A DNA stretch of 64,000 nt from positions 62,001 to 126,000 of the forward strand of contig CAIOSI010000043.1 in the NCBI GenBank assembly GCA_903860975.1. Direction: 5' to 3'. Each line of letters starts with the position of its first letter. The first letter of the stretch is position 1. Origin of the DNA: an uncultured Alphaproteobacteria bacterium. GTDB taxonomy: Bacteria; Pseudomonadota; Alphaproteobacteria; Caulobacterales; Caulobacteraceae. Under the pieces are notes generated by a model, which was not told the origin of the DNA, ran no database searches, and was given only the letters and a program-made list of their open reading frames with translations. The position numbers and the translations under genes are program-made. This document shows, in pieces, positions 54,515 to 64,000 of the stretch.

Positions 54515-54717
54515 TCGGTGGGTACGGCGCCAAAGAGAATCGCTGGCTGTTATGCCTCGCCCCGATAGCCGAAGCTAGGCAAGCTCCGGCCACCCAACGG
54601 CGTTTACGAGACCCATAACATGCTCTACCTGCCGGCCAGACGTCTTATGTGCGCCCGCCTGGATGCGCCGCGGAACAACCGGCTCATGGCCCGGAGCCCA
54701 AAACCGCTGAACTGGAT

Positions 54718-55266
54718 TTAGCCCTTTCGGCGCGCAAGCCACTGTTCGCGGGTCTGGCCCCAGGTCTCAACAATCGTCTTTTCGTAAGGCGCTGGCATCT
54801 TTGCTGGCCCCCAAAGGGTTGAGCCCAATCTCTTGGCAACCGCCTGGGACCCGGTGTTCTGCGGCTCAATTGTGTGAATCGCCTCGGTCCAGCCCAACAC
54901 GTCAAAAACATAGTCCATGCAGGCCGAAGCCCCCTCGGTCGCATACCCCCTGCCCCACGTCTGGCGGGCCAACCCCCAGCCGACTTCTGTGCCAGGCCAG
55001 TCTTCCGGCTGCCAAGGGCCCAGACGCCCCACCCACCGGCTCGTGGATTTTTCAATCACCGAGAACATGCCAAAGCCGCGGATCGTCCAGGCGCCGAGCA
55101 CGGTGCAGAGCCCGCGCCAGGCGACGGAGCGAGCCTGGACGCCGCCGAGATAGCGCATGGTCTCCTCGTCCGCGGCGAATTCCGCCCATGCCTCGAAATC
55201 CTCCGCGGCCGGGGCACGCAGAACCAGGCGTTCGGTTTCAAGAATTGGCGCGAGCGCAAATGGCAT
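54718..55266 (-). CDS. GNAT family N-acetyltransferase (RimJ/RimL type)
   Basis: A 182-residue protein. It starts with LAPILETERLVLRAPAAEDF, the typical RimJ/RimL-like beginning, has the acetyl-CoA loop RQTWGRGYATEGASACMDYV (R/Q-x-x-G-x-G/A) and ends with TIEPQNTGSQAVAKRLG. It acetylates a protein N-terminus, a small molecule or an antibiotic; the substrate is unknown. It stands alone, upstream of a long non-coding gap. Confidence 0.88.
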   Translation of the reverse strand: MPFALAPILETERLVLRAPAAEDFEAWAEFAADEETMRYLGGVQARSVAWRGLCTVLGAWTIRGFGMFSVIEKSTSRWVGRLGPWQPEDWPGTEVGWGLARQTWGRGYATEGASACMDYVFDVLGWTEAIHTIEPQNTGSQAVAKRLGSTLWGPAKMPAPYEKTIVETWGQTREQWLARRKG

Positions 55267-55564
55267 ATCTCTGACTTACATCGTGATGGGAAAAGTCCGA
55301 AGGTCTGCGGCAGCTTAACGATGGGCGTGGCAAGTCGACCAGCGTCTCGTCCTTTGAGGGATCTGCTTGGGGACAGGATCCTCGATGCCATACAGCCAAG
55401 GACCTGATGACCTAAATCTTGGTGAAATTCGCCTGGGGGAGCCGAACATCGGCGAACCGAGGCTGGAGGTCATCCTGCCGCGGCATGCCCGGCGAGCGGG
55501 CCTGACGCCACGCCACAGCTTTGAGGGCACGATCGCCACCGCTTGCGTGCTGGGGGGGGGTGGG

Positions 55565-55594
55565 GGCGGCCCGGGGCTTTAGACCCGGGCCGCC
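55565..55594. terminator. Very stable GC hairpin next to a G9 tract
   Basis: GGCGGCCCGGG / CCCGGGCCGCC is a perfect 11-base-pair stem with an 8-base loop, directly next to the G9-T-G5 tract. No T-run follows on either strand, so it would work as an RNA stability or pausing element rather than a standard terminator. Confidence 0.4.
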
Positions 55595-55718
55595 CTAAGC
55601 CCGCGGTAAGCAGCCCCGCCCCAATCGGCGCGCCGATCGAGGCGCTGCCACCCAGCACCTGGACGCCGTCGCTGCTGCCCATTTGCAACTTGCCAACGGC
55701 AGCAGCAATGGCCTTGGG

Positions 55719-55739
55719 CGCGCACCGCAGCGGTGCGCG
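55719..55739 (-). terminator. GC palindrome 20 bases after mdh
   Basis: CGCGCACCGC-A-GCGGTGCGCG is an inverted repeat with 10-base arms just past the mdh stop. It has no T-run. It probably protects the 3' end of the mdh message, or acts as a weak terminator. Confidence 0.45.
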
Positions 55740-55758
55740 ATGCGTCAGGTCTTGAGTC

Positions 55759-56742
55759 TTAGGCCAGCATGTCCTTGACTGTGTCGCGCTCGCCCAGCAG
55801 TTCGCTGTTGGTAAGGGCGATTTTCGACTGGGCGAAATCATCCATCTCATAGCCTGCGATGACCTCGTGGCCATCGGCGGTGGTCTTCACCGGCATTCCG
55901 GCCCAGACGCCATCTGCGAACCCATAGCGGCCTTGGCTTTCGACCGCGACGGAGTGGACCTTGCCCACCGTGGTCAGGTCGCGCACGTGGTCGACCAAGG
56001 CGTTGGCCGCCGAGGCGGCCGAGCTCACACCCCGAGCCTCGATGATCGCAGCCCCGCGCTTGCCCACGGCGGGCAGGAAGTCCGTCTTCAGCCAGGCTTC
56101 GTCGCCGATCACCTCAGCAGCGGCCTTGCCGTTGATCTTGGCGTGAGTGAAGTCGGCGAACATCGTCGGTGAGTGATTGCCGTAAATGAAGAGATCGCTG
56201 ACGGACTCGATGCTCACGCCAGCCTTCTGGGCCAGCTGGGCGCGGCCTCGGTTTTCATCCAGGCGCACCATGGCGGTGAATCGGTCCTTCGGCAGCCGCT
56301 TGGCCTGGGAGGCCGCGATCATCACGTTGGTGTTGCAGGGGTTGCCAACCACGGCGACGCGGCAGTCATCGGCCGCCACGCGATCAATGGACTGACCCTG
56401 GGCGATGAAGATTTTGCCATTGTCCTTTAAGAGGTCGGCGCGCTCCATCCCCGGTCCGCGAGGCTTGGAGCCGACGAGCAGAGCCCAGTTCACATCTTTG
56501 AAGGCCACGTCCGCATCACCTGTGAGGACCATGCTTTGCAGCAATGGGAAGGCACAGTCGTCGAGTTCCATCGCCACGCCCTTCAGGGCCTTCTGTGGGC
56601 CTTCGACGGGTATTTCCAGGAGCTGCAGGATCAGAGGCTGGTCGGCCCCGAACATCTGGCCTGAAGCCATTCGAAACAGTAGCGCGTAGCCAATGTTGCC
56701 CGCGGCGCCGGTGACCGCCACGCGGATCGGTGTTTTTGCCAT
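55759..56742 (-). CDS. mdh: Malate dehydrogenase (MDH type 2, lactate/malate family)
   Basis: A 327-residue NAD-dependent enzyme. [20 protein letters not shown] is the dinucleotide loop in the form found in cytosolic, Burkholderia and Thermus-type MDH, and [18 protein letters not shown] is the mobile substrate loop with its Arg pair. [13 protein letters not shown] and [15 protein letters not shown] (catalytic His) follow. Many alphaproteobacteria instead use a 320-residue form with a GAGMIGGT loop beside sucC. GAGGAG precedes the ATG. It completes the TCA set in this window. Confidence 0.95.
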   Translation of the reverse strand: MAKTPIRVAVTGAAGNIGYALLFRMASGQMFGADQPLILQLLEIPVEGPQKALKGVAMELDDCAFPLLQSMVLTGDADVAFKDVNWALLVGSKPRGPGMERADLLKDNGKIFIAQGQSIDRVAADDCRVAVVGNPCNTNVMIAASQAKRLPKDRFTAMVRLDENRGRAQLAQKAGVSIESVSDLFIYGNHSPTMFADFTHAKINGKAAAEVIGDEAWLKTDFLPAVGKRGAAIIEARGVSSAASAANALVDHVRDLTTVGKVHSVAVESQGRYGFADGVWAGMPVKTTADGHEVIAGYEMDDFAQSKIALTNSELLGERDTVKDMLA

Positions 56743-56858
56743 GCTGCTGCTCCTCTAGCTGTTGCGGCGGGTCCGTAGCCCACGGCGCAGCCAGCCGCAA
56801 TGCTGCGACACGGGAAAACGGAGTTGGCGGATCAGCCCGCTCCGTGCTCAGCTTGGAC

Positions 56859-57278
56859 ATGTTCGAGATCGATCCAGCTCTGATGGCGACGTCTGAAGCC
56901 TTGGGCGATCTTGCTTTGAGCCACGTGCGTCTGCAGAACGACGCGCGATTTCCTTGGATCGTGCTGATCCCGCGCCGCGCACTGGCAACCGAACTCGAAA
57001 ACCTTGCCGTGGGTGAGCGCGACGTCCTCATGGAGGAGGTCCTGCGTGCTGGGACCGCTGTCCGCGCCATTTCGAATGCGTTGGGCCGAACGGCAACAAA
57101 GCTAAACGTTGGTCAGCTCGGCAATATCACGCCGCAACTTCATGTGCATGTGATCGCCCGCCGCACGGACGACGCGGCATGGCCAGCGCCCGTGTGGGGC
57201 GTGGGCAAGGCTGACCCCTATGGATCTGACGCGATGACGATCGCTATGGCGGCGGCCCGAACGACGCTCGGGCTTTAG
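56859..57278 (+). CDS. HIT-family protein
   Basis: A 139-residue protein. The active site reads LGNITPQLHVHVIARR, where the usual H-x-H-x-H is Q-x-H-x-H, as seen in a subset of proteobacterial HIT proteins. The nucleophilic His is kept. HIT enzymes hydrolyse or transfer nucleotides. The start at 56859 (MFEIDPALM) matches family length. It is divergent from mdh with 116 bases between starts, and its stop overlaps a converging small secreted protein gene. Confidence 0.88.
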   Translation: MFEIDPALMATSEALGDLALSHVRLQNDARFPWIVLIPRRALATELENLAVGERDVLMEEVLRAGTAVRAISNALGRTATKLNVGQLGNITPQLHVHVIARRTDDAAWPAPVWGVGKADPYGSDAMTIAMAAARTTLGL

Positions 57279-57964
57279 GGACCCGTCCGGCGCAAGGCCA
57301 CGGCCCACCGATTGGCCCCCTCAACAAGCTCACCGGTCCAAAGGCCGTTGGTGCTATTGTGAACCGTCACAACAGTCGCCGCCGCGTCGGGCGCTGGCGC
57401 AAACCGCAGAACCAGATCGGCGCCTTGACGGCGCATATCATCGACCAGGCCGGACGCGTTCGGCGTCCCTTTGCGGCGAATATCCCGCCACACACCCTCC
57501 AACCGATCTCTCCGATCCACCAGCTGCAGAGCATAAAGATCCTGGCCGCCAGCGCTCAGCATCCAGCCGCCATCGAGCGGCCCTTGAAAACTCTCTGCGG
57601 ACGCAAACGAGGAGCGAATTCGGGTGTCATAAGCCAGGTCGCGGAGCGTCGGCGGACCATCCGGCGTCTTGCCGATCTCGTCTAAGTGAACCGGAGCGTC
57701 GAACTGAGATTTCGGCGGCGGGGTATAGACATGCGGCGGCAGTGTTGTGTTCACGACGCCGGGCTCAATCTCGGGCCCAGCGCGTGGCTGGCCGGCGGTG
57801 TCAGGCTCATCCTCATCTTTCGACAGGGGCACACGACGATCAAGGATGTCCGCAATCGGATCGCGAAGCGTCGGTGCGGACGAAGGAGGGGTATCCGGCG
57901 CAGGCTGGGCACCAACAGGAAGGGCCGTGGCCAGCAACAGCAGCGACAGGACGCAAATTCGCAT
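57275..57964 (-). CDS. Uncharacterised secreted protein
   Basis: A 229-residue protein with a signal peptide (MRICVLSLLLLATALPVGA). The mature N-terminal half is Pro- and Asp-rich and probably disordered. The second half (GPLDGGWMLSAGGQDLYALQ ... GVWRDIRR ... WTGELVEGANRWAVALRR) looks like a small beta-rich domain. I do not recognise a family. GAGGGG precedes the ATG at 57964, 8 bases after the CitE-like gene's stop, so the two are co-transcribed. Confidence 0.75.
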   Translation of the reverse strand: MRICVLSLLLLATALPVGAQPAPDTPPSSAPTLRDPIADILDRRVPLSKDEDEPDTAGQPRAGPEIEPGVVNTTLPPHVYTPPPKSQFDAPVHLDEIGKTPDGPPTLRDLAYDTRIRSSFASAESFQGPLDGGWMLSAGGQDLYALQLVDRRDRLEGVWRDIRRKGTPNASGLVDDMRRQGADLVLRFAPAPDAAATVVTVHNSTNGLWTGELVEGANRWAVALRRTGP

Positions 57965-57971
57965 CAACCCC

Positions 57972-58859
57972 TCAGACCTCACGCGCCGAGATCGCGGCGG
58001 CCAAAGAGATCAGTCGCTGCGCCTGAGCCAAATGGAGCCGCTCGACCATGCGCCCCTCGACCTTGAGAACGCCCTTTCCGGCGTTTTCGGGCAAATCGAA
58101 GGTTTCAACGACGGTCCGGGCCCAGGTCAGGGCCTCGACGTCTGGCGAAAAAGCGCGGTTGGCGACTTCAAGGTGGGTGGGGTGGATTAGGCTCTTTCCG
58201 TCAAATCCCAGGTCTGATCCTTGCGCACACTCCCGCGCCAGACCTTGAAGGTCAGGGATATCGTTATAGACGCCGTCAACGATAGTAAGCCCATTGGCGC
58301 GGGCGGCCATCACGCTCAAGGCCAGGGCCGGCAGAAGAGGGGCACGGTCCGCGCCCAGCCGGCACCGCATTTCTTTCACAAGGTCGTTGGTCCCGATCAC
58401 CCAGCAGCCAACACCCTCGCCCGCCGAGGCGCGGCCGATGGCCTCTAGATTCAGAATGGCCTGACAGGTCTCGATCATAACCCAAATCGGGGTCGAGGGA
58501 CCCAGAACATTGCGATAGGCAGCCAGATCCTCGCAGGAACTCACCTTCGGCACGAGCACGGCGTCGGGTGCGACCTCAGCGGCGGCAGCCAGGTCGTCTG
58601 CGCCCCAGGGGGTGTCGAGGCCGTTGACCCTGACGACCAGTTCGCGCGATCCGAAGCCACCGAGCCGGACGGCCTCACCTGACAGGGCGCGCGCCGCGAT
58701 CTTAGCCTCAGGCGCGACGGAGTCCTCAAGGTCGAGCACCAAGACGTCGCATGGCAGGGTTCGCGCCTTCTCAATCGCGCGTGCGTTCGAGCCCGGCAGG
58801 TAGAGCGCGCTGCGCCGAGGTTTTGCATCAAGGGTCAAGGAAAGGGCCGTAATCGCCAT
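57972..58859 (-). CDS. HpcH/HpaI aldolase/CitE-like lyase
   Basis: A 295-residue TIM-barrel lyase. RSALYLPGSNARAIEKARTL is the CitE-type N-terminus, then DVLVLDLEDSVAPEAK (metal site), VRVNGLDTPWGADDL, IWVMIETCQAILNLEAI (catalytic Glu) and GSDLGFDGKSLIHPTHLEV. It probably cleaves a citramalyl-, malyl- or methylmalyl-CoA-like ester, or is a thioesterase. AGGAG precedes the ATG at 58859. It is divergent from the DUF2237 gene. Confidence 0.9.
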   Translation of the reverse strand: MAITALSLTLDAKPRRSALYLPGSNARAIEKARTLPCDVLVLDLEDSVAPEAKIAARALSGEAVRLGGFGSRELVVRVNGLDTPWGADDLAAAAEVAPDAVLVPKVSSCEDLAAYRNVLGPSTPIWVMIETCQAILNLEAIGRASAGEGVGCWVIGTNDLVKEMRCRLGADRAPLLPALALSVMAARANGLTIVDGVYNDIPDLQGLARECAQGSDLGFDGKSLIHPTHLEVANRAFSPDVEALTWARTVVETFDLPENAGKGVLKVEGRMVERLHLAQAQRLISLAAAISAREV

Positions 58860-58912
58860 TTGCGCTCCTTCGCGCATGGATATCCACCCGTCATAGCGTT
58901 TAGGGTAGGGAC

Positions 58913-59290
58913 ATGACCACACGCTATGATCCGGACGCGCGCAACGTGCTGGGCGGGGAGCTGAAGCCCTGCTCCCTCGATCCGGTCACCGGTTTTTTCC
59001 GCAATGGCTGCTGCGAGACCAGTCACGAGGATTTCGGCCTCCATACAGTTTGCGCCGTGATGACCGCTGAGTTTCTCGCCTTCAGCCGCGCAGCGGGCAA
59101 TGATCTTTCGACGCCGGTCCCAGACGCCGGTTTCCCGGGCCTCAAGCCAGGAGACCGTTGGTGCCTGTGTGCTCCGCGCTGGAAGGAAGCGCTAGACGCC
59201 GGCGCAGCACCCAAGCTGGTGCTCGATGCAACCCACGAGGAGACGCTGGCGATCGTGTCTCTGGGCGTGCTCAAGGACTACGCGGTCTAG
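58913..59290 (+). CDS. DUF2237 family protein
   Basis: A 125-residue protein. The Cys- and Gly-rich motif NGCCETSHEDFGLHTVCAVM, and later GLKPGDRWCLCAPRW, are typical of the DUF2237 family. Members are often found near transport or metal genes but have no proven function; the Cys pairs suggest metal or redox involvement. The start is 54 bases from the divergent CitE-like gene. Confidence 0.87.
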   Translation: MTTRYDPDARNVLGGELKPCSLDPVTGFFRNGCCETSHEDFGLHTVCAVMTAEFLAFSRAAGNDLSTPVPDAGFPGLKPGDRWCLCAPRWKEALDAGAAPKLVLDATHEETLAIVSLGVLKDYAV

Positions 59291-59331
59291 CCCTAGGGCC
59301 TGCCTTCGCGCTCAAAGCCGCGGCACGGAGA

Positions 59332-59868
59332 TCATGTCAGCGGGTACTCCGCCTCCAGACGATAATGCGCCTGCTGGCTGCCAAGGAAACTCGAATATAG
59401 ACCAAAGCGGGTCGCTCGGATTGGCGGGGACTTGAGCAGGTTGTTGGCTTGGATCCAGGCCGCGACCTCCGTTGGCGCGGGATGGCGTAGGTAGGCCAGC
59501 GTCAAATGCGGGCGGTAGTGACGGGTATCCGGCTTCAGGCCGGCGCGGCGCGCGGCGCGCTCGCAGGTCTTCGCCAGACGGCGCAACGGCTCGTTTTCCG
59601 CAACGCCTGCCCACAAGACATGGAGATCAGGTCCTTCTCCGAAGGCGCCGACGCCAGATAGCTCTATGTCAAAAGCCTGGCCGCGCAGGGTGGTCAGCTC
59701 CGCATCAAGATCACGGGCGACGTCTTCGCGAATGTCGCCGAAGAATCGCAACGTGAGGTGTAACGCCTCGCGCGGACGCCATTTTGCGCCTTCGACGCCC
59801 GTTTGGCGGGATGCAAGCGCCAGGCCGATGTCGTTGGGAATCGGTAAGGCGGCGAAGAGCCGGATCAT
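59332..59868 (-). CDS. thpR: RNA 2',3'-cyclic phosphodiesterase ThpR
   Basis: A 178-residue two-H phosphoesterase. The paired catalytic motifs HLTLRFFGD and RPHLTLAYLRH (H-x-T-x twice) are complete, with the family start MIRLFAALPIPNDI. It opens 2',3'-cyclic phosphates on RNA, and in vitro can act as a 2'-5' ligase. AGGTAGGA precedes the ATG at 59868; the frame extends 49 codons further into the promoter region of the next gene. It is divergent from the Bax-inhibitor gene. Confidence 0.92.
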   Translation of the reverse strand: MIRLFAALPIPNDIGLALASRQTGVEGAKWRPREALHLTLRFFGDIREDVARDLDAELTTLRGQAFDIELSGVGAFGEGPDLHVLWAGVAENEPLRRLAKTCERAARRAGLKPDTRHYRPHLTLAYLRHPAPTEVAAWIQANNLLKSPPIRATRFGLYSSFLGSQQAHYRLEAEYPLT

Positions 59869-60015
59869 GATCCTACCTAACGCAGCGGGCGGCCGGCGCA
59901 AAACCTCGCCAAATGTTAACAACACCTTGTGCAACAAGGCCTTGCTTCCGCCGCAAGCGCGCCCGATATTTAGACTGCGTCCAATTGGGACGTGCAGATC
60001 AAGGGTTTTGCTCAA

Positions 60016-60762
60016 ATGAGCGACTTCAACCGCGGCTACGCGCGCCCGGTCTCTTCAGACCGCGCCGATATGTCGGTTGATGTGGGCCTCCGCAACTTCA
60101 TGCTTGGGGTCTACAATAAGATGGCGTTGGGCCTTGTGGTCTCCGCCGGCCTGGCCTGGCTAACCAGCCAGTATGCGCCTGTGCGCGACATGATGTTCAG
60201 CGTGCAGGATAACCGCATCGCCTACACCCCGATCGGCATGATCGTGGCGTTCGCGCCCTTGGCGGTGATCCTCTTCAGCGCCTTCGTGATGAAGAACGCG
60301 ACGCCGCGTTCCTCGGGGATCGTCTATTGGCTGATCGTCAGCCTGATGGGTGCGGGTATGGGCGTCTTGGGCCTCGTCTACACCGGCACATCGATCGCCA
60401 CGACCTTCCTAATCACCGCAACGTCGTTCGGAGCGTTGTCGCTGGTCGGCTACACCACCAAGAAGGACCTCACCGCCTTCGGAAGCTTCCTGATCATGGG
60501 CCTGTGGGGGTTGATCATCGCCTCTGTGGTGAACATGTTCCTGCAATCGTCCATGATGGCTTTCATCGTAAGCTTGGTCGGCGTCGGGATCTTCGCCGGC
60601 CTCACCGCCTACGACACCCAGAAGCTGAAGATGCAGTACTACCAACTGGGCGGCGACGAGGCCGCTATGGGGGTCGCGACCAACTACGGTGCGCTCAATC
60701 TCTACCTGGATTTTGTGAACCTGTTCATGCTGCTGCTCCGCCTCACCGGCAGCCGCCGCTAA
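60016..60762 (+). CDS. Bax inhibitor-1/YccA family membrane protein
   Basis: A 248-residue protein with seven membrane helices. It has the family start (VGLRNFMLGVYNKMALGLVVSAG) and the C-terminal region AFIVSLVGVGIFAGLTAYDTQKLK, where the conserved Asp pair lies. Bacterial members are Ca2+-leak channels or FtsH regulators. The 30-residue N-terminus is soluble. It has a strong intrinsic terminator at 60790-60817. Confidence 0.93.
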   Translation: MSDFNRGYARPVSSDRADMSVDVGLRNFMLGVYNKMALGLVVSAGLAWLTSQYAPVRDMMFSVQDNRIAYTPIGMIVAFAPLAVILFSAFVMKNATPRSSGIVYWLIVSLMGAGMGVLGLVYTGTSIATTFLITATSFGALSLVGYTTKKDLTAFGSFLIMGLWGLIIASVVNMFLQSSMMAFIVSLVGVGIFAGLTAYDTQKLKMQYYQLGGDEAAMGVATNYGALNLYLDFVNLFMLLLRLTGSRR

Positions 60763-60789
60763 GGTCAGGCGTTAGGGTTGAAATGATGA

Positions 60790-60817
60790 AGCCCCGGAGG
60801 AACCTCCGGGGCTTTTT
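60790..60817 (+). terminator. Intrinsic terminator after the Bax-inhibitor gene
   Basis: AGCCCCGGAGG / CCTCCGGGGCT stem of up to 11 pairs, with a very short loop, followed by TTTTT on the plus strand, 28 bases past the stop. Confidence 0.85.
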
Positions 60818-60824
60818 CATGGGA

Positions 60825-61160
60825 TCAATCAACCACTTTGAAGCGGCCACGCTCGAAATAGCGCAGGACCTGATCAAGGTCGTGGCCGCGCCGAAGAACC
60901 ATTTCGCCCTGGCCCAGCACAGCCCAGGCACCTTGCCGGCGGGCCAGCGCCGGGCGTTTCTCGATTCGATAGGCGGGCGCCTCAGAGGCACGTCTGAACA
61001 CCGAGAACACCGCTGATTCGCTCAGGCCATCGATGGCGTAGTCGCGCCATTCACCGGCGGAGACCATTCTTCCATAGAGGGAAAACAGGCGATTAAGCTC
61101 GCGCCGCTCGAAGAAGACCGTCACCTGCCGCGGCGACGCCTGAGACGTTTCGAAGGCCAT
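60825..61160 (-). CDS. DUF2794 family protein
   Basis: A 111-residue soluble protein restricted to alphaproteobacteria. VFFERRELNRLFSLYGRMVS and GEWRDYAIDGLSESAVFSVF are the core family blocks. The function is unknown. It ends just past the terminator of the Bax-inhibitor gene and has a 270-base upstream region with a long stem-loop (61292-61364). Confidence 0.92.
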   Translation of the reverse strand: MAFETSQASPRQVTVFFERRELNRLFSLYGRMVSAGEWRDYAIDGLSESAVFSVFRRASEAPAYRIEKRPALARRQGAWAVLGQGEMVLRRGHDLDQVLRYFERGRFKVVD

Positions 61161-61291
61161 TGAAGGCAGCTTAGACCCGAATCACGTTGGTGAGCCAGAG
61201 GGAGCGTTCGTAGATGTTGAACCGCCCTTGCCGCGAAATGACCTTATTGTCGACCTGCAAGCGCCTGGTAGACACACGACCTTACTGATGT

Positions 61292-61364
61292 CGGTTGGTC
61301 AGAGACGGCGGTCCGGATCCTGAACAGCCCCCCCAGCCCCCCTGGATCGGCGGACTGACCAATC
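61292..61364. other. Structured element with C7/C6 loop
   Basis: Outer arms CGGTTGGTCAG / CTGACCAATCG (10 of 11 pair) and inner arms GTCCGGATCC / GGATCGGCGGAC enclose a loop with seven and six C in a row. On the plus strand it is followed by a pyrimidine-rich stretch; on the minus strand it lies 130-200 bases ahead of the DUF2794 start. It may be a leader RNA element or a small RNA. No known family was recognised. Confidence 0.4.
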
Positions 61365-61387
61365 GGCGCTTTTCTTTCTGAAATCAG

Positions 61388-61405
61388 AAAACCGATGCCG
61401 GTTTT
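61388..61405 (-). terminator. Intrinsic terminator of the DUF1223 gene
   Basis: AAAACCG / CGGTTTT with a 4-base loop; on the minus strand it ends in TTTTCT, 26 bases past the DUF1223 stop. Confidence 0.55.
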
Positions 61406-61430
61406 CGTTCTGGCGGGTCGGCTTCGGTGG

Positions 61431-62126
61431 TCAGGCCCTGGGCTCGCCTGCGCCAATCACACGCCCCCCATGCGCAGCTTGGACTAGGACCAAAGTCTTC
61501 AATCCTTCCTCCAAGGCTGGCGGCAGTCGGAAGGACGTGGGCTTTCCGCGCCAGGCACCGAGGCGGACGAGTTCGCGCACGACATTCTTCTGCGGGATCG
61601 TCTGACCCTTGTTATCGCCGGTCTTGACGGCGACGCCCTGCTCACGCGGGTCATAGCGGATAAGCCAAGCTTCGCCGCCGCCTTTGGGCGCATGGGCTGA
61701 TCCCACATACACCCTGGTCTCACCAACAAAATGGATGTCCGGCGAATTGCGAGCGCCCTTGCCGGCCTGGACCACCAGCTGGTCAACCTTATCGGCCTTT
61801 GAGCCAACCGTTTGGGCTGCGCCATCGACCACCACCTGCGGTGTGTAGGGTTCTCGAAGGGCCAGTTTGGCCACATAGGCCTTCTGCCGTTGCGTGAACT
61901 CCGGCTTGGCGAAGGTGTCGGCCCAGCCAAGGTAGTCCCAGTAATCGACCGAGAACGTCAGCGCCAGGATACCAGGTTTGTCTGCGAGCTTGGCCACATG
62001 CGCGTTGGCCTCGCCACATGAGGCGCAGCCCTGCGCTGTGTAGAGCTCCACCACCACGGGAGACTTAGCCGCGGCCGCAAGCGGCAGGGCGAACATGGCT
62101 AGGCTGAAAAGCGCTGCTTTCCGCAT
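61431..62126 (-). CDS. DUF1223 secreted thioredoxin-like protein
   Basis: A 231-residue protein with a signal peptide (MRKAALFSLAMFALPLAAAA). VVELYTAQGCASCGEANAHV is a thioredoxin-like strand and C-x-x-C site, followed by LTFSVDYWDYLGWADTFAKP, the hallmark of DUF1223. It probably acts in periplasmic thiol or metal chemistry; the substrate is unknown. The start at 62126 puts the signal peptide first. It is downstream of acnA on the same strand. Confidence 0.9.
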   Translation of the reverse strand: MRKAALFSLAMFALPLAAAAKSPVVVELYTAQGCASCGEANAHVAKLADKPGILALTFSVDYWDYLGWADTFAKPEFTQRQKAYVAKLALREPYTPQVVVDGAAQTVGSKADKVDQLVVQAGKGARNSPDIHFVGETRVYVGSAHAPKGGGEAWLIRYDPREQGVAVKTGDNKGQTIPQKNVVRELVRLGAWRGKPTSFRLPPALEEGLKTLVLVQAAHGGRVIGAGEPRA

Positions 62127-62218
62127 GACTCCGGGCTTAAAGGCGCTTCGGCGACCTGTAAATTGCAACAAGACGTGAGCGACGGACGGACGGCCGAAGC
62201 CGCCCGTCGGCGCTTGGC

Positions 62219-64000
<1,782 letters not shown>

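Larger units (their letters stand above)
55267..55758. other. 490-base gap with a G-tract and hairpins
   Basis: No supported gene. A plus-strand frame from about 55385 to 55582 and a minus-strand frame from about 55874 leftward to 55470 are open, but neither has family resemblance, and the second overlaps mdh. The gap holds a run of nine G followed by T and five G (55552-55566), a GC hairpin (55565-55594) and another GC palindrome (55719-55739). Confidence 0.5.

Noticed and set aside
54620-54721. 33-codon plus-strand frame (MLYLPARR...)
   Set aside because: No ribosome site and it overlaps the end of the GNAT gene on the other strand; not supported.
55470-55874. 134-codon minus-strand frame after mdh
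   Set aside because: It overlaps the mdh 3' end in another frame and runs through the G-tract hairpin; no family match.
61244-61456. 70-codon minus-strand frame
   Set aside because: It overlaps the DUF1223 end and the structured element, with no family resemblance.

Overview
The window is a continuous stretch of a GC-rich alphaproteobacterial chromosome, with dense gene packing and many ATGA or GTGA start/stop overlaps. Several genes point to the Caulobacterales, most likely a Phenylobacterium- or Caulobacter-like organism: a DUF1013/TrcR cell-cycle regulator, DUF2794, a DUF484-XerC pair next to a small transaldolase and priA, and the order sucC-sucD-sucA-sucB-lpd. The taxonomic placement is an inference from gene content. 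I saw no rRNA, tRNA, CRISPR array, insertion sequence or prophage.

Layout. 0-2.5 kb: the tail of a GGDEF protein, two YdcH-type small proteins flanking a TIGR02444-type gene and ubiX, then trcR. 2.5-3.0 kb holds no normal gene, but has two tiny peptides ahead of a strong leftward terminator. 3-6.4 kb: a double-hotdog thioesterase, a membrane cytochrome b with a TAT/lipobox molybdoenzyme, and a PAP2-type acid phosphatase. 6.6-9.0 kb: a polyamine pair (deoxyhypusine-synthase-like enzyme and a type III ornithine/lysine decarboxylase). 9.3-15.8 kb: phosphorus import, phnCDE followed by pstSCAB with a Pho-box-like sequence before pstS. 15.9-19 kb: a TetR-HTH/glycosyltransferase fusion, a UDP-diacylglucosamine-hydrolase-like phosphoesterase and a complete TetR regulator. 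19-24.5 kb: a redoxin/cytochrome c/monooxygenase-like/EF-hand lipoprotein, an APC amino-acid permease and a MATE exporter. 24.5-31.5 kb: a serine hydrolase and an acyl-CoA catabolic set (enoyl-CoA hydratase, acyl-CoA dehydrogenase, acyl-CoA ligase, FMN reductase, RibB with a degenerate GTP-cyclohydrolase domain). 31.5-36 kb: an alpha/beta hydrolase, a pentapeptide-repeat protein, a CHAP amidase, an AT-rich gap and a TerC protein. 36-43 kb: priA, transaldolase, DUF484, xerC, a phosphotransferase, a histidine phosphatase and a GNAT. 43-51 kb: the 2-oxoglutarate dehydrogenase and succinyl-CoA synthetase operon. 51-54.5 kb: one 1131-residue GH18/deacetylase/GT2 polypeptide. 54.7-64 kb: GNAT, an MDH of the GAAGNIGY type, HIT, a small secreted protein, a CitE-like lyase, DUF2237, ThpR, a Bax-inhibitor-1 protein, DUF2794, DUF1223 and the C-terminal part of aconitase.

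The TCA-cycle genes (acnA, sucABCD, lpd, mdh) are spread over 20 kb, mostly on the minus strand. phnCDE and pstSCAB make a phosphate/phosphonate import island with likely PhoB control. The acyl-CoA genes, FMN reductase and RibB look like a fatty-acid-type catabolic operon with its own flavin supply. The most unusual items are the TetR-GT4 fusion, the trifunctional envelope-polysaccharide protein, the four-part redox lipoprotein, and several structured non-coding elements (around 2.8-2.95, 9.12, 11.88-12.0, 28.0, 55.55 and 61.3 kb).
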